DNA of 12,020 bases, from contig DASVGY010000002.1 in NCBI GenBank assembly GCA_036379295.1, positions 1 to 12,020 of the forward strand, given 5' to 3'. Position 1 is the stretch's first letter; each line of letters begins with the position of its first letter. The translations under genes were made by a program, and so were the position numbers. The notes under the pieces were generated by a model. The model had not been told where the DNA came from. It ran no database searches and saw nothing but the letters and a program-made list of their open reading frames with translations. Shown piece by piece: positions 5,731 to 12,020 of the stretch. Origin of the DNA: Pseudopedobacter sp036379295. GTDB taxonomy: Bacteria > Bacteroidota > Bacteroidia > Sphingobacteriales > Sphingobacteriaceae.

Positions 5731-7212
5731 ATGTCAAAAAATAACGAAGAAATTTTTAAAAATGTAATCTCACATGCCAAAGAATACGGTTTTGTATTTC
5801 AAAGCAGTGAAATATATGATGGGCTTAGCGCTGTTTACGATTACGGCCAGCTAGGCGCCGAGCTAAAGAACAACATTAAAACTTATTGGTGGAAAGCCAT
5901 GGTGCAAATGAATGAGAATATTGTTGGGATTGATTCCGCAATATTTATGCACCCAAAAGTTTGGAAAGCCAGCGGACATGTGGACGGTTTTAACGATCCG
6001 ATGATTGATAACAAAGATTCAAAAAAACGCTACCGAGCCGACCAGTTATTAGAAGATAAAATTGAAGCTTATAAGGCCGAAGGCGAAATGCAGAAAGCTG
6101 AAAGCTTACAAAACGACATGGACAATGCTTTAAAAGCAGAGGATTTGCCTCAACTAAAAGCATTAATTGAGGAGCATAAAATTGCCTGTCCGGTTTCTAA
6201 AACCTGCAATTGGACAGATGTCCGTCAGTTTAACCTGATGTTTGCCACGCAATTTGGCGCAATGGCAGAAGGTGCAGAAGAAGTTTATTTACGCCCAGAA
6301 ACAGCACAAGGAATTTTTGTTAACTTTTTGAACGTTCAAAAATCCGGAAGAATGAAAATTCCTTTCGGGATAGCGCAAATTGGTAAAGCTTTTAGAAACG
6401 AAGTAATTGCCCGCCAATTTATTATGCGGATGCGTGAGTTTGAGCAAATGGAAATGCAATTTTTTGTACGCCCCGGCACCGAGATGGAATGGTACAAAAA
6501 ATGGAAAGAAACCCGTTTAAAATGGCATTTGGCTTTAGGCACAGATCCTACAAAATATCAGTTTCACGACCATGCCAAATTAGCACACTACGCTAACGCC
6601 GCGGTTGATATTGAGTATGAATTCCCTTTTGGCTTTAAAGAAGTTGAGGGCATACACTCTCGTACTGATTTTGATTTAACACAGCACCAAGAATACTCCA
6701 GAAAAAAAATGCAGTATTTTGACCCAGAAGTTGACCCAGAAACTGGTAAGCCTTACGGAAATTATGTGCCTTACGTTATTGAAACGTCTATCGGTTTAGA
6801 TCGTTTTTTCTTAGTGACTTTAATCAATGCTTTTGAAGAAGAGGATTTAAGTACAGCGGATAAACAAGATTCTCGCTCGGTTTTAAAATTACACCCTGCG
6901 CTAGCGCCTTATAAAGCTGCAGTTTTACCGTTGACCAAAAAAGATGGTCTGCCAGAAAAAGCCCGTGAGATAATGGAAGCTTTAAAACTGGATTTTAATA
7001 TGGCTTACGATGAAAAAGATGCCATCGGAAAAAGATACCGCCGCCAAGACGCAATTGGAACGCCTTATTGTATCACCATTGATTACGATACTTTAACAGA
7101 TAATACGGTAACTATCCGCCATAGAGATAGCATGGAGCAAGAAAGGGTTGCCATTGCAGACTTAGGAAAAATAATTGGAGATTTGGTTAGTTGGAAAAAC
7201 TTATTGAGTTAA
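5731..7212 (+). CDS. glyQS: Glycine--tRNA ligase, dimeric class II type
   Basis: A 493-aa enzyme that charges tRNA-Gly with glycine using ATP in the cytoplasm. It is the single-chain, eukaryote/archaeal-like form (homodimer), not the two-subunit GlyQ/GlyS form. Landmarks in order: the N-terminal SSEIYDGLSAVYDYG near 25-39, RPETAQG at 188-194, motif 2 FRNE at 221-224 followed by RMREFEQMEMQFF, motif 3 with ETSIGLDRFF near 351-360, and a C-terminal anticodon-binding domain from about 390 onward. The length is normal and all core motifs are present. The start is fixed by the family's conserved N-terminus; there is no Shine-Dalgarno sequence, and the promoter box is only 7 bp upstream. The stop at 7212 is followed by an IS remnant that may supply the terminator. 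Confidence 0.97.
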   Translation: MSKNNEEIFKNVISHAKEYGFVFQSSEIYDGLSAVYDYGQLGAELKNNIKTYWWKAMVQMNENIVGIDSAIFMHPKVWKASGHVDGFNDPMIDNKDSKKRYRADQLLEDKIEAYKAEGEMQKAESLQNDMDNALKAEDLPQLKALIEEHKIACPVSKTCNWTDVRQFNLMFATQFGAMAEGAEEVYLRPETAQGIFVNFLNVQKSGRMKIPFGIAQIGKAFRNEVIARQFIMRMREFEQMEMQFFVRPGTEMEWYKKWKETRLKWHLALGTDPTKYQFHDHAKLAHYANAAVDIEYEFPFGFKEVEGIHSRTDFDLTQHQEYSRKKMQYFDPEVDPETGKPYGNYVPYVIETSIGLDRFFLVTLINAFEEEDLSTADKQDSRSVLKLHPALAPYKAAVLPLTKKDGLPEKAREIMEALKLDFNMAYDEKDAIGKRYRRQDAIGTPYCITIDYDTLTDNTVTIRHRDSMEQERVAIADLGKIIGDLVSWKNLLS

Positions 7213-7233
7213 TATTAATAAACTCAAAAAAAC

Positions 7234-7379
7234 AAAAGAGGCTGTCTCAAAAATGAAGTGAACCGCAAAAGTTGGGGCAGATTAACAAATTAAGTTTTTT
7301 GTACGAGAGCTCGGTATTCCACAGGGCTCTTTCCATTTAACCTGCTTTTTTTTATTTAATTTTTGAGACAACCTCTTTT
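7234..7379 (-). mobile_element. Internally deleted IS3-family-like remnant with both terminal repeats
   Basis: The 146-bp stretch is bounded by 21-bp inverted repeats (7234-7254 and 7359-7379) differing at one base; the cores are GAGGCTGTCTCAAAA and TTTTGAGACAACCTC. Inside, on the minus strand at 7343-7290, is the end of a reading frame, RLNGKSPVEYRALVQKT followed by TAA. This matches the usual C-terminal style of IS3-family OrfB transposases (LNG.SPV.YR). An in-frame TAA (7358-7356) lies just before it, near the presumed deletion joint. Almost the whole transposase is missing, so the element cannot move on its own. No target-site duplication can be called in the A/T runs at its ends. Confidence 0.75.
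7290..7352 (-). pseudogene. C-terminal remnant of IS3-type transposase (OrfB)
   Basis: About 20 codons remain, reading KKSRLNGKSPVEYRALVQKT and then TAA at 7292-7290. The catalytic DDE region is entirely absent. The upstream in-frame TAA at 7358-7356 shows it cannot be expressed as a longer protein. Confidence 0.65.
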
Positions 7380-7435
7380 TTGTGCATTTAAAATAACTGG
7401 TAACTTTTTTGGCTTGGGTGCCGTATAAATACAAA

Positions 7436-7654
7436 ATGGCTAAAATTATGTACCGTTACAGAATCCTAATCCTTACCATATTAATTGCTACGCTTATCAA
7501 TGTGGTTGTATCATTTTGCCCATCTTTATTGGTTAAAACCATATTTTTGGAATTAAGCCTACTCGCTTTTTTTCTGGTGTTGTTTTCTAAAAGAAAAGAC
7601 AGAAAAGAGGCTGAGAAAACCGAGGCGCATGATGACGTAAAGATTTTTTTGTAG
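7436..7654 (+). CDS. Small membrane protein of unknown function
   Basis: A 72-aa protein from the ATG at 7436. It has a short basic N-terminus (MAKIMYRYR), two hydrophobic segments (about residues 10-25 and 30-50) and a charged tail rich in Lys, Arg and Glu that ends in DDVKIFL. This fits a small inner-membrane hairpin protein with both ends in the cytoplasm. A longer in-frame version from TTG 7409 is possible, but it gives a poorer start and would begin only 30 bp past the IS remnant; ATG 7448 is a third option. No clear ribosome site is seen, which is common in this phylum. I do not recognise a family. It stands alone, with no linked partner gene. Confidence 0.45.
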   Translation: MAKIMYRYRILILTILIATLINVVVSFCPSLLVKTIFLELSLLAFFLVLFSKRKDRKEAEKTEAHDDVKIFL

Positions 7655-8008
7655 GCGAACAATAAAATCTCTAAATCATCGTACTAATTGCAGCATTTCC
7701 TAAAAAATTAACCGATGATTCTACTTCAGCAATTTAAAAACCTTACACTTTTTTTTGTAAATAAAATAAACCCCGGATACACAAGCTATTCTCCTGAATA
7801 TGTTTTATCAAATAACACGCTGCACCGGCATTTAAAAGTTGCTGTTCATCAAACAAAAGTTCTTAAAAACCATCGTTAAACTTCAAAAAAAATGCCTTAA
7901 ATTCTACTATTTCGCTAATTTAGAGATGTTTATTTAATGTCATGAAACCATAACCGTGGGTTACCAAACTACAAAACGGGTAATTAACTAAAACAAGGGG
8001 AGAAAAAT
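7655..8008. other. Intergenic region before the L,D-transpeptidase gene (354 bp)
   Basis: It contains a 54-codon open frame (7715-7879, listed separately as doubtful) and a small palindrome TAACC-GTG-GGTTA at 7951-7963, about 45 bp before the next ATG. I find no convincing -33/-7 pair; TAATTTAG at 7915-7922 is a one-mismatch -7 box without a -33 partner. No RNA gene is recognised. Confidence 0.5.
7715..7879 (+). CDS. Doubtful 54-aa open reading frame
   Basis: ATG at 7715 opens 54 codons ending at TAA 7877-7879. The product starts MILLQQFKNLTLFFV and ends VAVHQTKVLKNHR, with a His/Lys/Arg-rich second half (TLHRHLK). No ribosome site or promoter is visible and no family is recognised. It could be a chance frame or a decayed gene end. 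Confidence 0.2.
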   Translation: MILLQQFKNLTLFFVNKINPGYTSYSPEYVLSNNTLHRHLKVAVHQTKVLKNHR

Positions 8009-8818
8009 ATGAAGTTTACAAGAAATAAGAAATTAAGTATTTACTCGTTTAAAAGCTTACTTTTAGTAGCCATCGGGTTTGTATTTCTGAGCTTAAGCTG
8101 GAAGACATCTAGAATTGAAACAATAAATCAACCTAAATTTTTAAAAGACACCGCCGCTCAACTTTCTAACCAGATTTCTTTTAGCAATTACGTTAATACG
8201 CTTTACGAACAAACGAATTTGAAAGCGGCCGGACTAGCCTTACCTGTTTTTGAGAAAGCAGTTACAGGCTTTATGAACATGAAAAACCAACACCGCTTAA
8301 GCGAGGCCAAGAATGTGGTAACCATTGTTGATTTTAGTAAGCCAAGTACCAGCAAAAGGATGTGGATTGTTGATTTAAAAAGTAAAACATTGTTACTGAA
8401 CACGTACGTTGCCCACGGCCAAGGCAGCGGCGAAAATATGGCGACTGAGTTTTCAAATGTGGCCGAATCTCACCAGAGTAGTTTGGGATTTTACATCGCT
8501 GGCGAAACCTATTTTGGCAAACACGGGCTTTCGTTAAAGCTAGATGGGCAAGATAAAGGCATAAACGATTTGGCAAGAGAAAGGGCAATTGTGGTACATG
8601 GCGCAAGTTATGTAAGCGAGGACTTTATCAAAAATACAGGCAGATTGGGTAGAAGCTTTGGCTGCCCTGCCGTATCTGAAGCATTAAACGCTAAAATAAT
8701 TGACTTGATAAAGGATAAAACCTGTTTCTTTATTAATGGGAATAGCGATAAATACCAATCCAACCTTTTGGCAACCAATACTTTAAAACAAAATTTTGCA
8801 GACGCGGCGGTCTTGTAA
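8009..8818 (+). CDS. Murein L,D-transpeptidase catalytic domain family protein
   Basis: A 269-aa protein with an N-terminal signal peptide or membrane anchor (about residues 12-30, rich in Leu, Val and Phe), so it acts in the periplasm. The catalytic domain covers roughly residues 100-245. Its signature is H197 in VVHGAS and, 22 residues later, the nucleophile C219 in GRSFGCPAV, matching the HG...S.GCP pattern of the YkuD-like/PF13645 family. Such enzymes use a cysteine to join peptidoglycan stem peptides or to attach proteins to them. Substrate Gly/His motifs AHGQGSG (135-141) and SSLGFY (157-162) are also typical. The ATG follows AAGGGGAG (7995-8002) at a good distance. It is a single gene closed by a terminator at 8843-8870. 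Confidence 0.9.
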   Translation: MKFTRNKKLSIYSFKSLLLVAIGFVFLSLSWKTSRIETINQPKFLKDTAAQLSNQISFSNYVNTLYEQTNLKAAGLALPVFEKAVTGFMNMKNQHRLSEAKNVVTIVDFSKPSTSKRMWIVDLKSKTLLLNTYVAHGQGSGENMATEFSNVAESHQSSLGFYIAGETYFGKHGLSLKLDGQDKGINDLARERAIVVHGASYVSEDFIKNTGRLGRSFGCPAVSEALNAKIIDLIKDKTCFFINGNSDKYQSNLLATNTLKQNFADAAVL

Positions 8819-8842
8819 TATTTAAAAATATGCGTTAAAACT

Positions 8843-8870
8843 AAAGCTTTCTATTTCGGGAAGCTTTTTT
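8843..8870 (+). terminator. Intrinsic terminator of the L,D-transpeptidase gene
   Basis: The arm AAAGCTTTC (8843-8851) pairs with GGAAGCTTT (8859-8867), with one G-T pair, around a 7-base loop. A run of six T (8865-8870) follows on the plus strand. It lies 25 bp past the stop codon. Confidence 0.75.
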
Positions 8871-8898
8871 GTTTTTTGGTTATATTGCGTTATCTTTT
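8868..8898 (+). promoter_or_regulatory. Probable promoter of the lactonase-like gene
   Basis: TTTG (8868-8871) and TATCTTTT (8891-8898, one mismatch to TAnnTTTG) are separated by 19 bp, the same spacing as at rpsT. The predicted start is near 8903-8905, leaving a leader of under ten bases before ATG 8912. The -33 box overlaps the T-run of the preceding terminator. Confidence 0.5.
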
Positions 8899-8911
8899 TA
8901 ACTAGTTATTT

Positions 8912-10045
8912 ATGAAATTAAAATCAACATTATTAAGTCTGGCTGTTGTTCTTCCTTTGTTAGCCAACTCACAATCCAAACCTATGGACTTTCATTTAAT
9001 TATTGGAACATACACAAAAACACAAACCAACGGACTTTTTGTTTATAAGTTTAACACCGAAACCGGAAAACTAAGTTTTGAATCTAAAACTGAAGGAGTG
9101 GTAAACCCATCTTATCTTGCAATTAATTCTGCAGGAGATAAAGTTTATAGCGTAAGCGAAGCCAGCGGTAATCAAAGTGGTTTAAGCGCTTTTAATTTTG
9201 ATGCAAAGAACGGCGTACTATCTTTTATTAACTCGCAGCCAACTACCAGTAAAGGACCTTGCCACGTTACCCTTTCAAAAGATAATAAATTCGCTTTTGC
9301 TGCTAATTACGGCGGCGGAAGCATAAGTGTTTTCCCCATAAATGCAGACGGCAGCTTATCGCCTGTTAGCCAACTGATTAAGCATAGCGGAAACAGCATT
9401 GATAAAAAAAGGCAAAATGAGCCACATGTTCACTCAAGTAACTTTTCTCCGGACGGTAGTATTTTATACGTTGCCGATTTAGGAACTGACTTTGTAAAAG
9501 CTTATAAATACAATGCAAACAAAGAGCAACCTTTAACAGCAGAAAAAGCTGCTGATATAAAAATTGAACCCGGCTTTGGCCCACGCCATTTTACTTTTAA
9601 TAAAAAAGGAGATAGGTTGTATGTTGTTGCAGAAATGGGAGCTTATGTTTCTGTATTTGCCTATAAAAACAATAAAGCCACCTTGCTAGAAAACGTTAAT
9701 ATGAACGATTCGGACTTTGAAGGCAACAACGGAGCAGCGGATATCCACTTATCAAACGACGGAAAATTTTTATATGCCAGCAACAGAGGTTCTGCAAACG
9801 ATATTGCCATTTTTAAAGTTCTAAAAAATGGTAAACTTTTAAAAATCGCGAACGAAAGCACTAAAGGTAAAGCGCCAAGAAATTTCGCAATTGACCCAAC
9901 TGATAATTTTTTATTGGTAGCCAACCAAGATAGCAATGATGTGTATGTTTTTAAAAGAGATAAAAAAACTGGTTTGTTAACTTATACTGAGGAGATGATT
10001 AATGTGGGAGCACCGGTCTGTTTGAAGTTTGTGGAGGTGAAGTAG
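8912..10045 (+). CDS. Secreted lactonase family beta-propeller protein (6-phosphogluconolactonase-like fold)
   Basis: A 377-aa protein with a signal peptide (core LLSLAVVLPLLANS, cut near residue 22), so it is exported. The rest is a repeated-blade beta-propeller of the cytosolic-type 6-phosphogluconolactonase (Pgl/YbhE) superfamily. Family marks include IIGTYTK near 30-36, EPHVHS at 170-175 with SPDGSILYVADLGTD after it, GFGPRHF near 221-227, and a C-terminal APRNFAIDP...LLVANQDSNDVYVF region. The length fits the family. Because it is exported, its natural substrate is probably not cytoplasmic 6-phosphogluconolactone; some relatives act on other sugar lactones or only bind ligands. It stands alone with its own promoter. 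Confidence 0.88.
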   Translation: MKLKSTLLSLAVVLPLLANSQSKPMDFHLIIGTYTKTQTNGLFVYKFNTETGKLSFESKTEGVVNPSYLAINSAGDKVYSVSEASGNQSGLSAFNFDAKNGVLSFINSQPTTSKGPCHVTLSKDNKFAFAANYGGGSISVFPINADGSLSPVSQLIKHSGNSIDKKRQNEPHVHSSNFSPDGSILYVADLGTDFVKAYKYNANKEQPLTAEKAADIKIEPGFGPRHFTFNKKGDRLYVVAEMGAYVSVFAYKNNKATLLENVNMNDSDFEGNNGAADIHLSNDGKFLYASNRGSANDIAIFKVLKNGKLLKIANESTKGKAPRNFAIDPTDNFLLVANQDSNDVYVFKRDKKTGLLTYTEEMINVGAPVCLKFVEVK

Positions 10046-10364
10046 TAATATTTTTAGAGTTGATAATTATAAAGGTTTGCAAAAAAGACCGCTTACCGCA
10101 GATTGTTCAAAAATGCCTGACAGCAGGTTAAGTTGCTTATTTTGTTATAAGCTAATTCATTGTGATGCTCCAACAGGCAATTAAAAGAATGCTATATCTG
10201 CACAAAACCGGAAACACGCTAGGTACCATCTTCAAAATAAAATACCTACGCTTATATTGCGGCGCAACGCTTACTGTTGAAAAATTAAGAGTTATCCCCG
10301 GATTTTTAAACGTAGAGAGTAAGTCAGTAAAAAAGACGCATCTAATATAGTCAATTCATCTACT
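10046..10364. other. Intergenic region before the TonB-dependent receptor gene (319 bp)
   Basis: It holds a doubtful 61-codon open frame (10165-10350), a short interrupted palindrome TTGCG-G-CGCAA (10257-10267) and an inverted pair TAGGTA/TACCTA around 10219-10248. I see no known riboswitch core, no RNA gene and no convincing -33/-7 promoter pair. Confidence 0.5.
10165..10350 (+). CDS. Doubtful 61-aa open reading frame upstream of the receptor
   Basis: ATG at 10165 (a GTG stands one codon earlier) opens a frame that stops at TAG 10348-10350, 14 bp before the receptor ATG. The product is basic (MLQQAIKRMLYLHKTG at the start, SVKKTHLI at the end), with no signal peptide and no recognised domain. 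Its placement would allow translational coupling, but there is no ribosome site, and a chance frame is as likely. Confidence 0.2.
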   Translation: MLQQAIKRMLYLHKTGNTLGTIFKIKYLRLYCGATLTVEKLRVIPGFLNVESKSVKKTHLI

Positions 10365-12020
10365 ATGCCTAAGCCAATAATTTTTAATTACAAAGCAACT
10401 TTCACATTTATACTCATTTACCTTGTATTTCCAATTACAACCACAAAAGCCCAAATCAAAAAAGACAGCACCCAAACTTTACAAGAAGTCACGGTGAAAG
10501 CCTACCTCTCCGAAAGCAAACTTTTCAACCTGCCATCTACTGTAACCGTGGTCGGGAAAAAGCAAATTGAGCAAAACCAAAACACGTCTCTTTTACCTGT
10601 TTTAAATAGCGTTGCCGGTGTAAAAATGGAAGAACGTTCTCCGGGAAGCTATCGTTTGTCTATCCGGGGAAGTTTGTTACGCTCGCCGTTTGGGGTGCGG
10701 AATGTGAAAGTTTATTTTGATGGTCTGCCTTTAACAGATGCCAGCGGCAATACCTACTTAAATTTAATCGACCAATCTGCCCTCAGCAATATAGAAATTT
10801 TGAAAGGTCCGGATGGGAGTTTATTTGGTGCAAATTCGGGCGATGTGGTACTGTTAAATTCGCAGGGAGCAGAAGACGAAATGAGCGTAAACGCCAATGC
10901 AGGCGGTTACGGTTTCTTTAGAGAAAATGTGCATCTTCAAAAAAATTACAAGAAATATCAATATAGCCTTCACCAGGCTTATCAGTATGCAGACGGTTAC
11001 CGCAATCAAAGTTTGATGAAACGTTCTTATTTTCAAACGCAACAGAAATTTCAATATCATCCAAAAGCGGAATTAAAATTTTCGGGCTTTTACAGCGATT
11101 TGGGTTATGAGACGCCCGGCGGTTTAACAGCAGCACAAATGCAGGCGAATCCACATCAGGCCCGACCGGCAACTGCTTTTTCTCCCGGTGCGGAAATGCA
11201 GAAAGCGGGAATTTATAACCAAACTTTTTTTGGAGGTTTAACGCATCAATATCAGTTCAGCAAAAACTGGCAACACAGCATTTCTTTATCGGGGATGGAT
11301 GTTGATTTCGAGAATCCTTTCATCACAAATTATGAAAAAAGAAAAGAGGTGAGTTTGGCGCTCCGGACGTTTGTGAGCTACCAAAAAGAGATAAATCCTA
11401 AATTAAAATACAACTGGAATTTCGGCTATGAATATCAGCACACCAATTCAAAAGTCAGGAATTACGACAATAACCAAGGTGAAATCGGTAATCTGCAAGC
11501 CGCGGATTTAATTAAAAACGAGTCGCAATTTTTGTTTACCCGCTTAAAGTTGGAGCTGGGAGAAAGATTAAATACCGAGCTTTCTACGAGTTTAAATTTC
11601 GCTAAATATGGGTTTGCAGCTTTGCCCGAATCGCAGAACGGCGCTAGTTATGGAACGGTAAAACTCAATCCAGAGCTGATGCCGAGATTGGCAATCTCCT
11701 ATTTAGTTGGAAAACAGGCGGTACTTCGAGGAATTATAAGCAGAGGCTATTCTACCCCAACAAAGGACGAAATCAGAGGTTCAGACGCCACCATCAATCC
11801 AAACTTGCAAGCCGAAAACGGTTGGAACTATGAACTAGGTTTAAGAACCAGAACTCCGTTTGAACGCGTTTATTTAGACATTTCTGCTTTTTATTACCGA
11901 TTAAACAATGCCATTGTCCGCAGAGTTGCTGCAAATGACCAGGATTTTTATGTGAACGCCGGTGGAACGAAACAAAAAGGCTTAGAATTGGAGTTGGATG
12001 CAAATTTGCTTAAAAGCAGC
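10365..12020 (+). CDS. TonB-dependent outer-membrane receptor (3' end cut off by window)
   Basis: The first 552 codons of a gene that runs past the right edge. It has a signal peptide (hydrophobic FTFILIYLVF, cut near TKAQ, residue 30), a TonB-box-like LQEVTVKA at 39-46, and a plug domain at about 50-165 with SIRGSLLRSP, VKVYFDGLPLTD and IEILKGPDGSLFGANSGD. Beta-barrel strands with many aromatic residues follow, including the receptor-type segment ISRGYSTPTKDEIR. The carboxypeptidase-regulatory-like N-terminal extension of SusC-type transporters is absent, so it is of the FecA/BtuB type. It imports a bound ligand, often an iron chelate or cofactor, using energy from TonB. No ligand can be named from the sequence; no linked regulator or lipoprotein is in view. 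Confidence 0.92.
   Translation, partial: MPKPIIFNYKATFTFILIYLVFPITTTKAQIKKDSTQTLQEVTVKAYLSESKLFNLPSTVTVVGKKQIEQNQNTSLLPVLNSVAGVKMEERSPGSYRLSIRGSLLRSPFGVRNVKVYFDGLPLTDASGNTYLNLIDQSALSNIEILKGPDGSLFGANSGDVVLLNSQGAEDEMSVNANAGGYGFFRENVHLQKNYKKYQYSLHQAYQYADGYRNQSLMKRSYFQTQQKFQYHPKAELKFSGFYSDLGYETPGGLTAAQMQANPHQARPATAFSPGAEMQKAGIYNQTFFGGLTHQYQFSKNWQHSISLSGMDVDFENPFITNYEKRKEVSLALRTFVSYQKEINPKLKYNWNFGYEYQHTNSKVRNYDNNQGEIGNLQAADLIKNESQFLFTRLKLELGERLNTELSTSLNFAKYGFAALPESQNGASYGTVKLNPELMPRLAISYLVGKQAVLRGIISRGYSTPTKDEIRGSDATINPNLQAENGWNYELGLRTRTPFERVYLDISAFYYRLNNAIVRRVAANDQDFYVNAGGTKQKGLELELDANLLKSS

Noticed and set aside
7409..7435. TTG 7409 as the start of the small membrane protein
   Set aside because: No ribosome site stands before it, and the ATG at 7436 gives a cleaner basic N-terminus before the first membrane segment.
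8203..8606. Minus-strand frames opposite the L,D-transpeptidase gene
   Set aside because: The plus frame has the catalytic His/Cys signature, a ribosome site and a terminator; the minus frames have none.
9378..9936. Minus-strand frames opposite the beta-propeller gene
   Set aside because: Shadow frames in a gene whose plus-strand translation matches a known family over its whole length.
10046..10364. Riboswitch (cobalamin, TPP or other) upstream of the TonB-dependent receptor
   Set aside because: I looked for conserved cores such as the TPP CTGAGA/ACCTGA pair and a cobalamin-type box and found none.
10854..11172. Minus-strand frames opposite the TonB-dependent receptor
   Set aside because: The receptor frame is open through the whole region with plug and barrel features; the opposite frames have no support.

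Overview
The window looks like chromosomal DNA of a member of the Bacteroidota, most likely a Sphingobacteriaceae relative such as Pedobacter. The clues are AT-rich intergenic DNA, promoters of the Bacteroidota type (TTTG about 19 bp before TAnnTTTG), a single-chain class II glycyl-tRNA synthetase, a PF13645-like L,D-transpeptidase, a zinc phospholipase C/S1-P1-type secreted enzyme and a TonB-dependent receptor. The genus is inferred from protein style, not from a search.

Layout. Bases 1-3600 are transcribed leftward: rpsT (bS20), radC, a von Willebrand A (VWA) protein and a MoxR/Mg-chelatase-type AAA+ ATPase whose C-terminus runs off the left edge. A strong promoter and a hairpin terminator bracket rpsT. 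The VWA and ATPase genes form an adjacent MoxR-VWA pair, separated by 129 bp that hold a heptad repeat and a perfect REP-like hairpin. From 3813 on, transcription is rightward: a secreted zinc-dependent phospholipase C/S1-P1-like enzyme, a 190-aa exported protein of unknown function, glyQS, a small two-helix membrane protein, a murein L,D-transpeptidase, a secreted lactonase-fold beta-propeller protein, and the first 552 codons of a TonB-dependent outer-membrane receptor that runs off the right edge.

Functional reading. The set is mostly housekeeping (translation, RadC) mixed with cell-envelope functions (peptidoglycan cross-linking, periplasmic hydrolases, TonB-dependent uptake). I see no defence island, prophage, CRISPR array or biosynthetic cluster, and no complete mobile element.

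The most interesting signals are small. (1) The gene at 4839 has a TTG start behind a perfect AGGAGG, and a 9-bp perfect inverted repeat would put that start codon in a stem and the ribosome site in the loop. (2) A 146-bp internally deleted IS3-like remnant has both terminal repeats and may now act as the glyQS terminator. (3) Three intergenic arrays share a 7-bp period. (4) The -7 box of glyQS sits so close to its ATG that the mRNA may be leaderless. (5) A possible frameshifted gene remnant lies before glyQS. (6) The exported zinc enzyme combines the N-terminal metal-ligand spacing of S1/P1 nucleases with the C-terminal HxxxE of phospholipase C.
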